From a virus, in IMG/VR virus record IMGVR_UViG_3300020182_000063, positions 1-44,407 of that record: a stretch of 44,407 bases of DNA; one strand, given 5' to 3'. The notes beneath the pieces were generated by a model. The model did no database searches, had not been told where the DNA came from, and worked only from the letters and a program-made list of their open reading frames with translations. Numbering within the stretch: the first letter of the stretch is position 1; every line of letters starts with the position of its first letter. Positions 12,336-18,712 of the stretch are shown piece by piece. The position numbers and the translations under genes are program-made.

Positions 12336-12543
12336 TTATACTCCATTTTTTAATGCTGGACCTTTCTATGTCTTCCCATTCCTTTGCTTCTACATCATAA
12401 GCAATAAGTTTATCTGATTTGAGATTAACATTTACTTTAAATATAGTTTTCAAAGTATATGTTTTTGTAATCTCTTTTCCGCTGTTTAAACTTTCGTAAG
12501 TGATATTGACATTGCCGTTTCTCAATGCCTCAACAAGTTTCAC
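12313..12543 (-). CDS. Small SH3-like phage protein (DUF2693-type)
   Basis: This 76-aa protein starts at GTG 12543 in a GTGA overlap with the MazG-like gene. The layout KLVEALRNGNVNITYES, then KTYTLKTIF, then DKLIAYDVEAKEWEDIERSS resembles a common phage family with an SH3-like fold (DUF2693-type, from memory). Function is unknown. Confidence 0.6.
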   Translation of the reverse strand: MKLVEALRNGNVNITYESLNSGKEITKTYTLKTIFKVNVNLKSDKLIAYDVEAKEWEDIERSSIKKWSINEQRRSI

Positions 12544-12872
12544 AAATCTGCTTCCTTTACAAAGATGCCATCAACCATCTTTCCTTTGCGATCTTTAATG
12601 TCAATCCACGCAGTCTCTAGACAATCCATCATAGAGTAGTTATTGCGTTCCATAATATTAATAAGCACAACCATAATATCGCCAATGTCGTCTTTCATGT
12701 CTCTGCCCTTACACATATTGTCTGACAGTTCCCCACACTCTTGAATGAGCTTGCAGAACTGGTCTTTATCAGTACTACCATCAATCAAATTGCGGTCTCT
12801 GTGCCAAATTCGTATGCGCTCTTGCATAACATCACTGTTTCCTCTTGACTCTCCATTCCAAACATCATTCAT
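12540..12872 (-). CDS. MazG-like nucleotide pyrophosphohydrolase
   Basis: This 110-aa all-alpha NTP pyrophosphatase-like protein has the first metal-binding motif Glu45-x2-Glu48 in KLIQECGELSDNM and the second in KDDIGDIMVVL (Asp62, Asp65), followed by the conserved IKDRKGKMVDG end. Such phage enzymes remove non-canonical or surplus NTPs, or alter host alarmones; which one is not shown. A second MazG-like gene is at 15875-16126. It starts in an ATGA overlap with the upstream small membrane gene. Confidence 0.85.
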   Translation of the reverse strand: MNDVWNGESRGNSDVMQERIRIWHRDRNLIDGSTDKDQFCKLIQECGELSDNMCKGRDMKDDIGDIMVVLINIMERNNYSMMDCLETAWIDIKDRKGKMVDGIFVKEADL

Positions 12873-12994
12873 AAGTAAGGATTTCCTTGATACATTTCAG
12901 GGTGTTTGACAAGCATCATACTGCTTTGCCAGTTAGTATATAACAATCCAGCTAGAATTGCTACAGTTAAAATTGTATTTCTAATACGTTTCAT
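12869..12994 (-). CDS. Small single-span membrane protein (41 aa)
   Basis: The 41-residue protein starts MKRIRNTILTVAILAGLLYT, a basic N-terminus and one transmembrane helix, followed by a short polar tail. The ATG overlaps the thyX TGA (ATGA) and GGGGAG precedes it by 4 nt. It could be a holin or pinholin because lysozyme and spanins follow, but a single helix is not diagnostic. Confidence 0.6.
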   Translation of the reverse strand: MKRIRNTILTVAILAGLLYTNWQSSMMLVKHPEMYQGNPYL

Positions 12995-13620
12995 GAGTCT
13001 CCCCAGACGTCTCCACCGTTTTGGCAGAGAATCTCTTTGCAGGCTACTGCAATTTCTGAACACTCTTTTTGAGTGCCGTTTCCACCTCGTAGATCGCAGA
13101 AGTGCATCCACGATCGTAAAGTTCCTGTCATATATAGTCGAGTATGAGTGTTACCTTCTGGCAATACTGCTCTCGCTTGTTCTTTTGCAATTCCCATACG
13201 TACAGCCCATGTATAGGCTTCAGTAGCAGCATCGATTACTTCTCTCTGTTTAGTGTGCCAAGCAATTTCTAGCCCGTCATTGTCTGCAGGAATGCTGTTC
13301 TGTCGGTTACGTGGGTCTTGCAGTCTCGCTTCTCTCGTAGAGAAATCTAATGCTTGAGTAGGGTCTGCATAGCGTTGACTAAATTCCTGAAAACTAAAAG
13401 AGCGATGCCGCAGAATCTGGCGAGCAATGTCTCTCGTAGTCTCGATTTCAATGCAAGCACTTGCCATTTCGAATGGGCTGAAGTGTGCTTCTTTTTTAAG
13501 GTACTTCAACAACTTCGGGGCTGTTCTCTCGTTGTCTTGATTTGCAGGATTACTAACTCTCGCACAATAGGCGATGACTTTCATGGCTTCGGGGGTAATC
13601 CAAACTAGGGTTACTTTCAT
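12991..13620 (-). CDS. thyX: Flavin-dependent thymidylate synthase
   Basis: This 209-aa enzyme converts dUMP to dTMP using FAD, NADPH and methylene-tetrahydrofolate. The ThyX signature RHRSFSFQEFSQR is at residues 71-83 (Arg71-His72-Arg73 and Ser81). Downstream ARAVLPEGNTHTRLYMTGT matches the nucleotide-binding arm. The start is ATG 13620 with AGAGGAGA upstream; the frame continues 53 codons beyond this across the promoter, and that extension is rejected. It is the first gene of the leftward block and pairs functionally with the RNR genes on the rightward block. Confidence 0.95.
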   Translation of the reverse strand: MKVTLVWITPEAMKVIAYCARVSNPANQDNERTAPKLLKYLKKEAHFSPFEMASACIEIETTRDIARQILRHRSFSFQEFSQRYADPTQALDFSTREARLQDPRNRQNSIPADNDGLEIAWHTKQREVIDAATEAYTWAVRMGIAKEQARAVLPEGNTHTRLYMTGTLRSWMHFCDLRGGNGTQKECSEIAVACKEILCQNGGDVWGDS

Positions 13621-13644
13621 ACAATCTCCTCTGATTAAGTGTAT

Positions 13645-13673
13645 ATTATACGATGTTAAGGCTTTTATGTCAA
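13645..13673 (-). promoter_or_regulatory. Sigma70 promoter for thyX (divergent pair, leftward member)
   Basis: TTGACA (13673-13668), 17 nt and TATAAT (13650-13645). It lies back to back with the rightward promoter at 13710-13738, with 36 bp between the two -35 boxes. Confidence 0.9.
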
Positions 13674-13709
13674 GAACTTTTTTTCCTGTCACTTGAGCAA
13701 AAAAGTTTC

Positions 13710-13738
13710 TTGACACAATTTGGTGTAGGTGATATAAT
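13710..13738 (+). promoter_or_regulatory. Sigma70 promoter for hsp20 (divergent pair, rightward member)
   Basis: TTGACA (13710-13715), 17 nt and TATAAT (13733-13738), preceded by AAAAAAGTTTC. It gives a roughly 105-nt untranslated leader before the Hsp20 ATG. Confidence 0.9.
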
Positions 13739-13829
13739 ATACCCTGAAATTGATACCAGTCTAACTGTGTCTTTTTCAAAATCCGTAAATTAAAACGATT
13801 GTTACGCTTCCGAAAGGGGCAAGTTCATC

Positions 13830-13846
13830 TTTCTTAAAAGGAGAAA
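13830..13846 (+). promoter_or_regulatory. Weak hairpin over the hsp20 ribosome-binding site (possible RNA thermometer)
   Basis: UUUCUU (13830-13835) can pair with GAGAAA (13841-13846) across an AAAAG loop, covering part of the AAGGAG Shine-Dalgarno of the heat-shock gene. A six-pair A/U-rich helix with a G-U pair would melt easily. The link to temperature is inferred from position and gene identity only. Confidence 0.25.
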
Positions 13847-13850
13847 ACTT

Positions 13851-14240
13851 ATGAATGCAGTAAATCTTGAAAAATTCTTTGTCGGTTTCGACAATTTAGT
13901 TAACAGCCCGTTATATACTCAACAGGCACCAGAATATCCTCGTTATAACATTGAAAAAGTAGAAAATGGCTATATAGTTGAAGTAGCTGTTCCAGGATGG
14001 AACAAAACCCAAATTTCAGTGAACGTTCACAAAAATATTCTTACCATTAAAGGTGAGAAAAAAGAGAATAACGAAGGTAGAGGCTGGGTGCACAAAGGTA
14101 TATCAGGAAAAAGTTTTGAGAAGCATCTAAAGCTTGACAATGCCTTAGAGGTCTCTTCTGCTTCCATGGAAAACGGAATGTTAAAAATAGACCTATCGTA
14201 TTCGCCCTCTAGTAAGCCCACATCAATACCTATTGGGTAA
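13851..14240 (+). CDS. Small heat-shock protein (Hsp20/alpha-crystallin)
   Basis: This 129-aa protein is an ATP-independent chaperone of the IbpA type. The alpha-crystallin domain covers about residues 30-125: YPRYNIEKVENGYIVEVAVP, then LTIKGEKKENNEGRGWVHKG, then SFEKHLKLDNALEVSSASME, and the KPTSIPI C-terminal tail carrying the I-x-I oligomerisation motif. Phage Hsp20 genes are frequent in cyanophages and other marine T4-like phages and are thought to protect or assemble virion proteins. The gene has its own promoter and a long leader; AAGGAG lies 6 nt upstream of the ATG. Confidence 0.92.
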   Translation: MNAVNLEKFFVGFDNLVNSPLYTQQAPEYPRYNIEKVENGYIVEVAVPGWNKTQISVNVHKNILTIKGEKKENNEGRGWVHKGISGKSFEKHLKLDNALEVSSASMENGMLKIDLSYSPSSKPTSIPIG

Positions 14241-14253
14241 CTTGGAGAATTCA

Positions 14254-14364
14254 ATGAAGAACTTCGTAAAAGAAAAGTGGGGTGTACTTGAGGCTGTATT
14301 TCAAATTGTAGTGTGCGTAACAGCACCACTAGCATATATGGCCGTAAGCTACGCTTCTGCTTAG
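14254..14364 (+). CDS. Small membrane peptide (36 aa)
   Basis: The 36-residue peptide begins MKNFVKEKWGVLEAVFQIVV and ends with a hydrophobic segment (VTAPLAYMAVSYASA). TTGGAG lies 6 nt before the ATG. It follows hsp20 by 13 nt and precedes a strong terminator, so the two genes form a short transcription unit. Function is unknown. Confidence 0.6.
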   Translation: MKNFVKEKWGVLEAVFQIVVCVTAPLAYMAVSYASA

Positions 14365-14372
14365 AAACGGTA

Positions 14373-14400
14373 AGCCGGGCAGAAATGTCCGGCTTTTTTA
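14373..14400 (+). terminator. Strong rho-independent terminator after hsp20 unit
   Basis: A 9-bp stem AGCCGGGCA/TGTCCGGCT closed by a GAAA tetraloop is followed by TTTTTTA. It separates the hsp20 unit from the next gene, which starts only 4 nt later and has no visible promoter, so readthrough must feed the downstream genes. Confidence 0.9.
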
Positions 14401-14403
14401 TTT

Positions 14404-15033
14404 ATGAAAATACCTCTAAAGTATCGTAACAAACCGGCTATTCTTGTAGCTACAGGCCCTTCTCTGACTGAAGAGGTGGTAGAGACTATAAGACCCTATA
14501 AGAATGATTTCATTATTTTTGGTTGTAATGATTCTTATAGGCTAGTAGATTATTTAGACCTTCATTATGCTTGCGATAAAGCTTGGTGGGATCTACACGC
14601 AAAACCTTTTAGAGAAAAATATCCAGACTTAGAGGCTTACACACAAGCAGAGGAGTATAGAGACTCTGAGTTTAACTTAAATATAGTAGAAGGAAAACAT
14701 GCTAGAAGTTTGAGCACAGATTCTAGTATTATACATTGGGGCAGTAATTCAGGTTATCAGTTGTTAAACATAGCATTTTTAATGGGTTGTTCCAGATTTT
14801 TACTTGTCGGTTATAATATGCAAAAGATAGGCGGAGTAAGACATTTCTTTGGAGAACATCCCGACGGATTAAGTAAAAATAGTCCTTATCATAAGTTTTT
14901 ATCTGCATTTGATAGCATAGAAGAACCTATACGAAATATAGTAGTAAATTGTACGCCAGACAGTGCTTTAACAACATTCAGAAAAGGCAGTTTAAAAGAG
15001 GAATTAGAGAATGCTAGTATCAGAAGAATATAG
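14404..15033 (+). CDS. DUF115/MptE-like protein (putative glycan-related)
   Basis: This 209-aa protein has a Rossmann-like start PAILVATGPSLTEEV (residues 12-26), then FIIFGCNDSYRLVDYLDLHY, SGYQLLNIAFLMGCSRFLLV, GYNMQKIGG and the late NCTPDSALTTF. This matches the DUF115/6-hydroxymethylpterin-pyrophosphokinase-like family, seen near glycosylation loci in bacteria and in several marine phages (sometimes called norphogenetic protein). The substrate is unknown. It directly follows a terminator with little ribosome-binding signal. It overlaps the methyltransferase gene by 23 nt, suggesting a functional pair. Confidence 0.65.
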   Translation: MKIPLKYRNKPAILVATGPSLTEEVVETIRPYKNDFIIFGCNDSYRLVDYLDLHYACDKAWWDLHAKPFREKYPDLEAYTQAEEYRDSEFNLNIVEGKHARSLSTDSSIIHWGSNSGYQLLNIAFLMGCSRFLLVGYNMQKIGGVRHFFGEHPDGLSKNSPYHKFLSAFDSIEEPIRNIVVNCTPDSALTTFRKGSLKEELENASIRRI

Positions 15034-15532
15034 AAAAACATTAGAAGATACACATAGAGAAACCAACCATTCCTGGGGTCAGACAGCTCCTTTATATACT
15101 GGAGGCATACTAACTTATATGCAGCAGAATAACTTTGAAGAAGTTCTTGATTACGGCTCTGCTCATGGTAGTTTTAGAAAGTCTTTAAATAATCCTAATA
15201 TAGATGTTACGGAATATGATCCGGGATACCCCGATAAAGCAAGTACTAATATACCTAAAAAGTTTCTTGTCTGCATAGATGTTTTAGAGCATGTTGAGCC
15301 TTCATTGATAGATGATGTTTTAGAAGACATTCAAAGGTGTACCCTTGAGAAAGCTTTCCTAACTATTGCATGTTACCCTGCTAGACAGATACTGTCAGAC
15401 GGAAGAAACGCCCATCTTATTGTAGAGTCTCCCACATGGTGGAAGGAGAAAATTTTAAAACTCTTCGATATAGAATCAGAAGATTTTGCTCGAAGAACAC
15501 TTGTAGTATTTGTTAAACCTAAGGAAAAGTAA
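15011..15532 (+). CDS. SAM-dependent methyltransferase (class I)
   Basis: This 173-aa protein has motif I EEVLDYGSAHGSF (about residues 43-55), an acidic residue after strand 2 (VTEYDPGYP), and motif IV/post-I FLVCIDVLEHVEPSLIDDVL, typical of small class I methyltransferases. The substrate is unknown: nucleic acid, glycan or small molecule. Translational overlap with the DUF115-like gene suggests that both act on one substrate. Confidence 0.8.
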   Translation: MLVSEEYRKTLEDTHRETNHSWGQTAPLYTGGILTYMQQNNFEEVLDYGSAHGSFRKSLNNPNIDVTEYDPGYPDKASTNIPKKFLVCIDVLEHVEPSLIDDVLEDIQRCTLEKAFLTIACYPARQILSDGRNAHLIVESPTWWKEKILKLFDIESEDFARRTLVVFVKPKEK

Positions 15533-15667
15533 ATGAAACAAACTAACTTAAACTTCCCTAAAGACACTAACCAGCCACCCTATAATGGGCAGTTCTGGTG
15601 CCATATTCGGCAATCCTTTCAGGGTTGGACCGACCATATTAATTTTTATAAGGTTAAGAATCTGTGA
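15533..15667 (+). CDS. Small phage protein (44 aa)
   Basis: The 44-residue protein starts MKQTNLNFPKDTNQPPYNGQ and contains FWCHIRQSFQGWTDHINFY. AAGGAAAAGTAA upstream gives a ribosome-binding site, and the stop overlaps the next gene's GTG (GTGA). It is aromatic-rich and of unknown function. Confidence 0.55.
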   Translation: MKQTNLNFPKDTNQPPYNGQFWCHIRQSFQGWTDHINFYKVKNL

Positions 15668-15888
15668 TAGAAATTTATGGAAAGATGGATTGCAACTATT
15701 GTGTAGAAGCACAGAACGTATGTAAAAACCTCAAGCTAGATTATAAATACTATCACTTGGACGATCACTACACTATTATGGAACTCTGGGCAAAGGTTAA
15801 GTTTAAAACCTTTCCTCAGATTTTTGTAGATGATGTATGTATCGGAGGGTTTGACGAACTAATGGAATACACCAATGGAATTGAATAA
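15664..15888 (+). CDS. Glutaredoxin
   Basis: This 74-aa thioredoxin-fold protein has redox motif Cys10-Asn-Tyr-Cys13 (MDCNYCVEA), cis-Pro loop FKTFPQIFVDD and the glutathione-contact GGFDEL. Phage glutaredoxins reduce the phage-encoded class I RNR, and the RNR genes are present in this window. Monothiol-type Fe-S roles are less likely because both Cys are present. The start is GTG 15664 in an overlap. Confidence 0.92.
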   Translation: MIEIYGKMDCNYCVEAQNVCKNLKLDYKYYHLDDHYTIMELWAKVKFKTFPQIFVDDVCIGGFDELMEYTNGIE

Positions 15889-16126
15889 GTTGAAACAATT
15901 AGTAATTACTATGGAAGAATGTGGTGAATTAATTCGTGCCTGCTCTAAAGTGTTAAGACACGGAACTGAAGAGGATCCTAAGTATCTACAAAATCTTACT
16001 GAAGAAATAGCAGATGTCATCGCTATGACACGCATCCTTAGAACATCTTACCGTATAGATAGTAGTACCCTAGAAGATTTAGTTCAGAAAAGACTGACAA
16101 AAATGAAGCGGCAGGATTATGCGTAA
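15875..16126 (+). CDS. MazG-like protein (second copy)
   Basis: This 83-aa single-domain MazG-like protein has Glu15-x2-Glu18 in TMEECGELIRACSK and Glu44-x2-Asp47 in LTEEIADVIAMT, the paired metal-binding motifs of all-alpha NTP pyrophosphohydrolases. It is shorter and diverged from the copy at 12540-12872, so this is not a recent duplication. It overlaps the glutaredoxin gene by 14 nt, which places it with dNTP metabolism. Confidence 0.82.
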   Translation: MELNKLKQLVITMEECGELIRACSKVLRHGTEEDPKYLQNLTEEIADVIAMTRILRTSYRIDSSTLEDLVQKRLTKMKRQDYA

Positions 16127-16280
16127 GCTAATAACAATCTGGAAGTTTGCAATCGGTTCTTTTAGTGACGACAAAACAGAGGGCTACGACAATCACGTTA
16201 TGATATTTCGCAGCATTCTCGTTCTAGTAAACTTTGTTACCTGCTTCTTCATAATTGCTAATACACTGCGTCACTGGTAG
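16119..16280 (+). CDS. Small membrane protein (53 aa)
   Basis: The 53-residue protein begins MRKLITIWKFAIGSFSDDKT, then has a polar loop and one transmembrane helix (about 29-49, SILVLVNFVTCFFIIANTL). It overlaps the MazG-like gene by 8 nt. Closely similar small proteins exist in other marine phages (from memory). Function is unknown. Confidence 0.65.
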   Translation: MRKLITIWKFAIGSFSDDKTEGYDNHVMIFRSILVLVNFVTCFFIIANTLRHW

Positions 16281-16299
16281 TTGAGGGCAAAAATAAATC

Positions 16300-16328
16300 T
16301 TGACATTTTTTTCTTCTGCTGTTATAAT
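16300..16328 (+). promoter_or_regulatory. Sigma70 promoter
   Basis: TTGACA (16300-16305), 17 nt (T-rich spacer) and TATAAT (16323-16328), 27 nt before the ATG of the next gene. AAAATAAATC precedes the -35. Confidence 0.85.
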
Positions 16329-16354
16329 AATGGAAATTGTGAAAAGAGTGTGTT

Positions 16355-16957
16355 ATGAATTTATTTTATCTTGACGACGACCTTGACCGTTGTGCCGAGT
16401 TTCATGTCGACAAACACATTGTTAAAATGCCTTTAGAAGTAGCTCAGATATTGTGTACCTCAGTCTGGATTGACGAGTACCTTGGCTTTGTGCCTCGCGC
16501 ACTTGACAAAAACGAACGAGACTATCTTAACGGCCTGAAGGCAGAAATCAAACATCTTCCACCAGAGGAAAGACCTTTGACCCCCTATCTACCAATGATG
16601 TATAATCATCCTTGTACGATATGGGCTCGCTCCTCTCTCGACAATCACGAATGGACTCACTGCTACGGTAATGCTCTTAACGAAGAGTATCGTTACCGTT
16701 ACGGAAAAGATCATAAGTCTATAGCCCAAGTAGTAAATAACCTACCAGAACCTCAAAGAATGGAGCGTGTGGGTTTTACTACTTTCGGGTTGGCTATGCC
16801 AGACGAACTAAAAGATTATGATGATCCAGTAGAATCTTATAGACGCTACTATCACCTTGACAAAGCTACTTTTGCAAGCTGGAAGTACAGAGATAAGCCT
16901 TACTGGTGGGACGAAGATTTTGCAGATTATCAACAACGAATTACAAGGGCAGCATAA
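16355..16957 (+). CDS. Conserved marine-phage protein, function unknown
   Basis: This 200-aa protein begins MNLFYLDDDLDRCAEFHVDK with HIVKMPLEVAQILCTSV, then NHPCTIWARSSLDNHEWTHC, YRYRYGKDHKS and YRRYYHLDKATFASWKYRDK. This pattern (conserved N-terminal FYLD..P..CA..H.DKH.VKM) is frequent in cyanophage and other marine phage genomes. Some entries call it a pyrimidine-dimer glycosylase-like protein, but I see no basis for that here. Conserved His, Asp and Trp suggest an enzyme. It has its own promoter. Confidence 0.65.
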   Translation: MNLFYLDDDLDRCAEFHVDKHIVKMPLEVAQILCTSVWIDEYLGFVPRALDKNERDYLNGLKAEIKHLPPEERPLTPYLPMMYNHPCTIWARSSLDNHEWTHCYGNALNEEYRYRYGKDHKSIAQVVNNLPEPQRMERVGFTTFGLAMPDELKDYDDPVESYRRYYHLDKATFASWKYRDKPYWWDEDFADYQQRITRAA

Positions 16958-17605
16958 ATGAGAAGAGGTATTAAAAAACAAGAAGGAGAAAATCTAACTG
17001 ATGCAAACATTAAAAAGGTTATACGACTTTTGTCAGCGGAAAAGCCGATTACAAAAAAAGAAGCGTGTAGTATTCTTAATATTAGCTATAATACCAGTCG
17101 CCTTAATAAAGTTATTGAAGATTATGAGAGCGACCAAGAGTACCGAAGAACCCGAAAAGCACAGAAGCGTGGCAGACCCGCTGACAATGCTGAAATTGCA
17201 GAAATCGTAGAGTCTTACCTAACAGGTGAGAGCTTTACAGATATTGCTAGAAGAATCTTTCGCTCTGTTGCTTTTGTTAAAACTATCGTTGAGAAACTGG
17301 GAGTCCCTGGAAGGGTGGCTGGTGATGAACGATATGAGATGGAATACTTGCCAGACGAGTGTGTATCCGATAGCTTTGCCGTTGGAGAGGTTGCTTGGTC
17401 AGCCAAGTACCACACTTCGTGTGAAGTAATGGCAACTCTTGACGCCACACACGAACAAGGCTACGGCCCCTGTTATCGTGTGTGGATAAGAGAGGTTAGT
17501 AATGAGGACAATCTTGGGGGAGGCTATAATGCTTTTGTTCCCGCGTATGACCTCGGTAAATTGGAGCATTTGAAAACTTATGGAATCAATACCGCTAGAG
17601 TTTAG
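16958..17605 (+). CDS. Double helix-turn-helix DNA-binding protein
   Basis: This 215-aa protein has two HTH-like segments: TKKEACSILNISYNTSRLNK (about 32-51) and FTDIARRIFRSVAFVKTIVE (about 93-112), joined by a very basic linker RRTRKAQKRGRPADN that resembles an AT-hook. The C-terminal ~80 residues form a separate beta-rich domain (CEVMATLDATHEQGYGPCYR). I infer a sequence-specific regulator of phage or host transcription; the target is unknown. It starts on the base after the upstream stop. Confidence 0.65.
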   Translation: MRRGIKKQEGENLTDANIKKVIRLLSAEKPITKKEACSILNISYNTSRLNKVIEDYESDQEYRRTRKAQKRGRPADNAEIAEIVESYLTGESFTDIARRIFRSVAFVKTIVEKLGVPGRVAGDERYEMEYLPDECVSDSFAVGEVAWSAKYHTSCEVMATLDATHEQGYGPCYRVWIREVSNEDNLGGGYNAFVPAYDLGKLEHLKTYGINTARV

Positions 17606-17852
17606 TTATTATGCCATATTTTGTTTAACAACTGTCATCTGTATAATCTACCTCAATGTAAAAGCATTTCGAGAAGTAGGTTTCAGATGGAATTTTACGG
17701 GTGGTCTCATTTATTATGGAACCACAATACCTATAGTATTAGTGGGTGCTCCCGCATTTTTCATTGTTTTTATCTTTAGAAGCGATGTTTATTACGAAAG
17801 TTTAATTAACTATATCACCGAAATATATGTTGACTCAGATGACGAAAGCTAG
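17580..17852 (+). CDS. Two-span membrane protein
   Basis: This 90-aa protein has hydrophobic helices at about 8-26 (FSYYAIFCLTTVICIIYLNV) and 43-66 (YYGTTIPIVLVGAPAFFIVF), a short Arg-containing loop, and an acidic tail (YVDSDDES). Its last codons contain a near-consensus promoter for the following gene. Function is unknown. Confidence 0.6.
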   Translation: MESIPLEFSYYAIFCLTTVICIIYLNVKAFREVGFRWNFTGGLIYYGTTIPIVLVGAPAFFIVFIFRSDVYYESLINYITEIYVDSDDES

Positions 17853-17858
17853 TATAAT
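17830..17858 (+). promoter_or_regulatory. Sigma70 promoter, upstream member of a tandem pair
   Basis: TTGACT (17830-17835), 17 nt and TATAAT (17853-17858), within the end of the membrane-protein gene. A second promoter starts exactly 35 bp further on. Confidence 0.65.
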
Positions 17859-17864
17859 ATGTTT

Positions 17865-17893
17865 TTGAAATTGAGGAAAGTATGGGATATAAT
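17865..17893 (+). promoter_or_regulatory. Sigma70 promoter, downstream member of a tandem pair
   Basis: TTGAAA (17865-17870), 17 nt and TATAAT (17888-17893). It supports the start of the next gene at 17966 and excludes the longer frame opening at 17882. Confidence 0.6.
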
Positions 17894-17965
17894 TTTTACA
17901 TGCGACAACTTGAAGCGACTGGCAATGCTGCCGGTCTACCTTTTAAACCAAACAGGAGAAAGAAA

Positions 17966-18328
17966 ATGGCGTGGACTGACGAATCCAAGCAACAGGCAAT
18001 TGATGCCTACACAAGTGAAGAACCAACTCCAGAGAACTCTATGGAGATTGTAAAAGCTATCGCAGAAGACATGGGTGAGAGCCCTAATGGTGTGCGAATG
18101 ATTCTAACCAAAGCTGGAGTATACGTCAAGAAAACTCCTGCTGCTTCTAGTGGCGGTGCTAAAGCCGCTTCAACTGGCGGAACTCGAATCAGCAAAGCTG
18201 CCGCACAGGAAGCACTCACAGCAGCTCTTAATGATGCTGGTGTAGCTATTGATGAGGATATTGTTTCAAAGCTCACTGGTAAAGCTGCACAATACTTCGC
18301 AGATGCTATGAATAAAGTAGCTTCTTAA
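17966..18328 (+). CDS. HTH-repeat DNA-binding-like protein
   Basis: This 120-aa protein starts at ATG 17966 with AGGAG 7 nt upstream. The N-terminal domain (MAWTDESKQQAIDAYTSEEP; MEIVKAIAEDMGESPNGVRM) ends in a probable recognition helix and resembles each repeat of the protein at 21459-22181. An Ala/Ser/Gly linker leads to a C-terminal helical domain (SKLTGKAAQYFADAMNKV). It is highly expressed by inference: tandem promoters, a strong ribosome-binding site and a downstream hairpin. Similar proteins occur in other marine phages. Confidence 0.6.
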   Translation: MAWTDESKQQAIDAYTSEEPTPENSMEIVKAIAEDMGESPNGVRMILTKAGVYVKKTPAASSGGAKAASTGGTRISKAAAQEALTAALNDAGVAIDEDIVSKLTGKAAQYFADAMNKVAS

Positions 18329-18335
18329 AAGTCCC

Positions 18336-18376
18336 CACGGGGGTTGAGTATGCTTAGCCGCGTATTCACCCTCGTG
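18336..18376 (+). other. Long near-perfect RNA hairpin in an intergenic region
   Basis: An extended stem pairs 18336-18353 with 18360-18376: CACG/CGTG at the base, then GGGGT with ACCCT, a single mismatch, G-U and A-U pairs, one bulged G and TATGC/GCGTA, around a TTAGCC loop. No T-run follows, so it is not a standard terminator. It may stabilise the 3' end of the upstream mRNA, be processed by RNase III, or belong to a short RNA. Confidence 0.55.
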
Positions 18377-18448
18377 AGGCAACCACTAATAGTCCAAAAA
18401 TTACAAAGACAAAAGAGGTTTTGCTCAATGTAATACTGGAGCTAATTA

Positions 18449-18712
18449 GTGAAAAAAGAAGAGCTAAAGAAGAAAGTAAATAGTGCTGGAGATGCAATTA
18501 TAACTTACAGGAGTCCCAACTCCCGTAAGACAAAGTACAATGTATGTACGATTGACTTCAGCACGCCTTACATTCAAGACAAGAAAAATAGAGCGAAAGA
18601 AGATGATGATACTGTCCTAATGTTTTGTTGGGACACGGATTCTTTTCGCCTTATGAAAGCTGACAATGTTACCTCAGTCGTTCCCTTATCCACTGTGCTA
18701 AGGAATGAATGA
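18449..18712 (+). CDS. Conserved small phage protein
   Basis: This 87-aa protein starts at GTG 18449 with TGGAG upstream. Beta-rich sequence: AGDAIITYRSPNSRKTKYNV, then TVLMFCWDTDSFRLMKADNV, then TSVVPLSTVLRNE. The FCWDTDS.R.....NVTSVVPL block recurs in other marine phages (from memory); the fold may be SH3-like. Function is unknown. Confidence 0.6.
   Translation: MKKEELKKKVNSAGDAIITYRSPNSRKTKYNVCTIDFSTPYIQDKKNRAKEDDDTVLMFCWDTDSFRLMKADNVTSVVPLSTVLRNE

Noticed and set aside
12991-13779. thyX extended by 53 codons to 13779
   Set aside because: The extension crosses the whole divergent promoter region; ATG 13620 has a good ribosome-binding site and gives the expected length.
14027-14335. Minus-strand frame opposite hsp20
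   Set aside because: It is antisense to a well-supported gene and has no promoter or ribosome-binding site.
16355-16957. Pyrimidine-dimer glycosylase annotation
   Set aside because: I recall this label for relatives but see no DenV-type catalytic N-terminus or glycosylase motif.
17882-17965. Upstream extension of the HTH-repeat protein to ATG 17882
   Set aside because: It overlaps the -10 box of the tandem promoter; ATG 17966 has AGGAG at ideal spacing.
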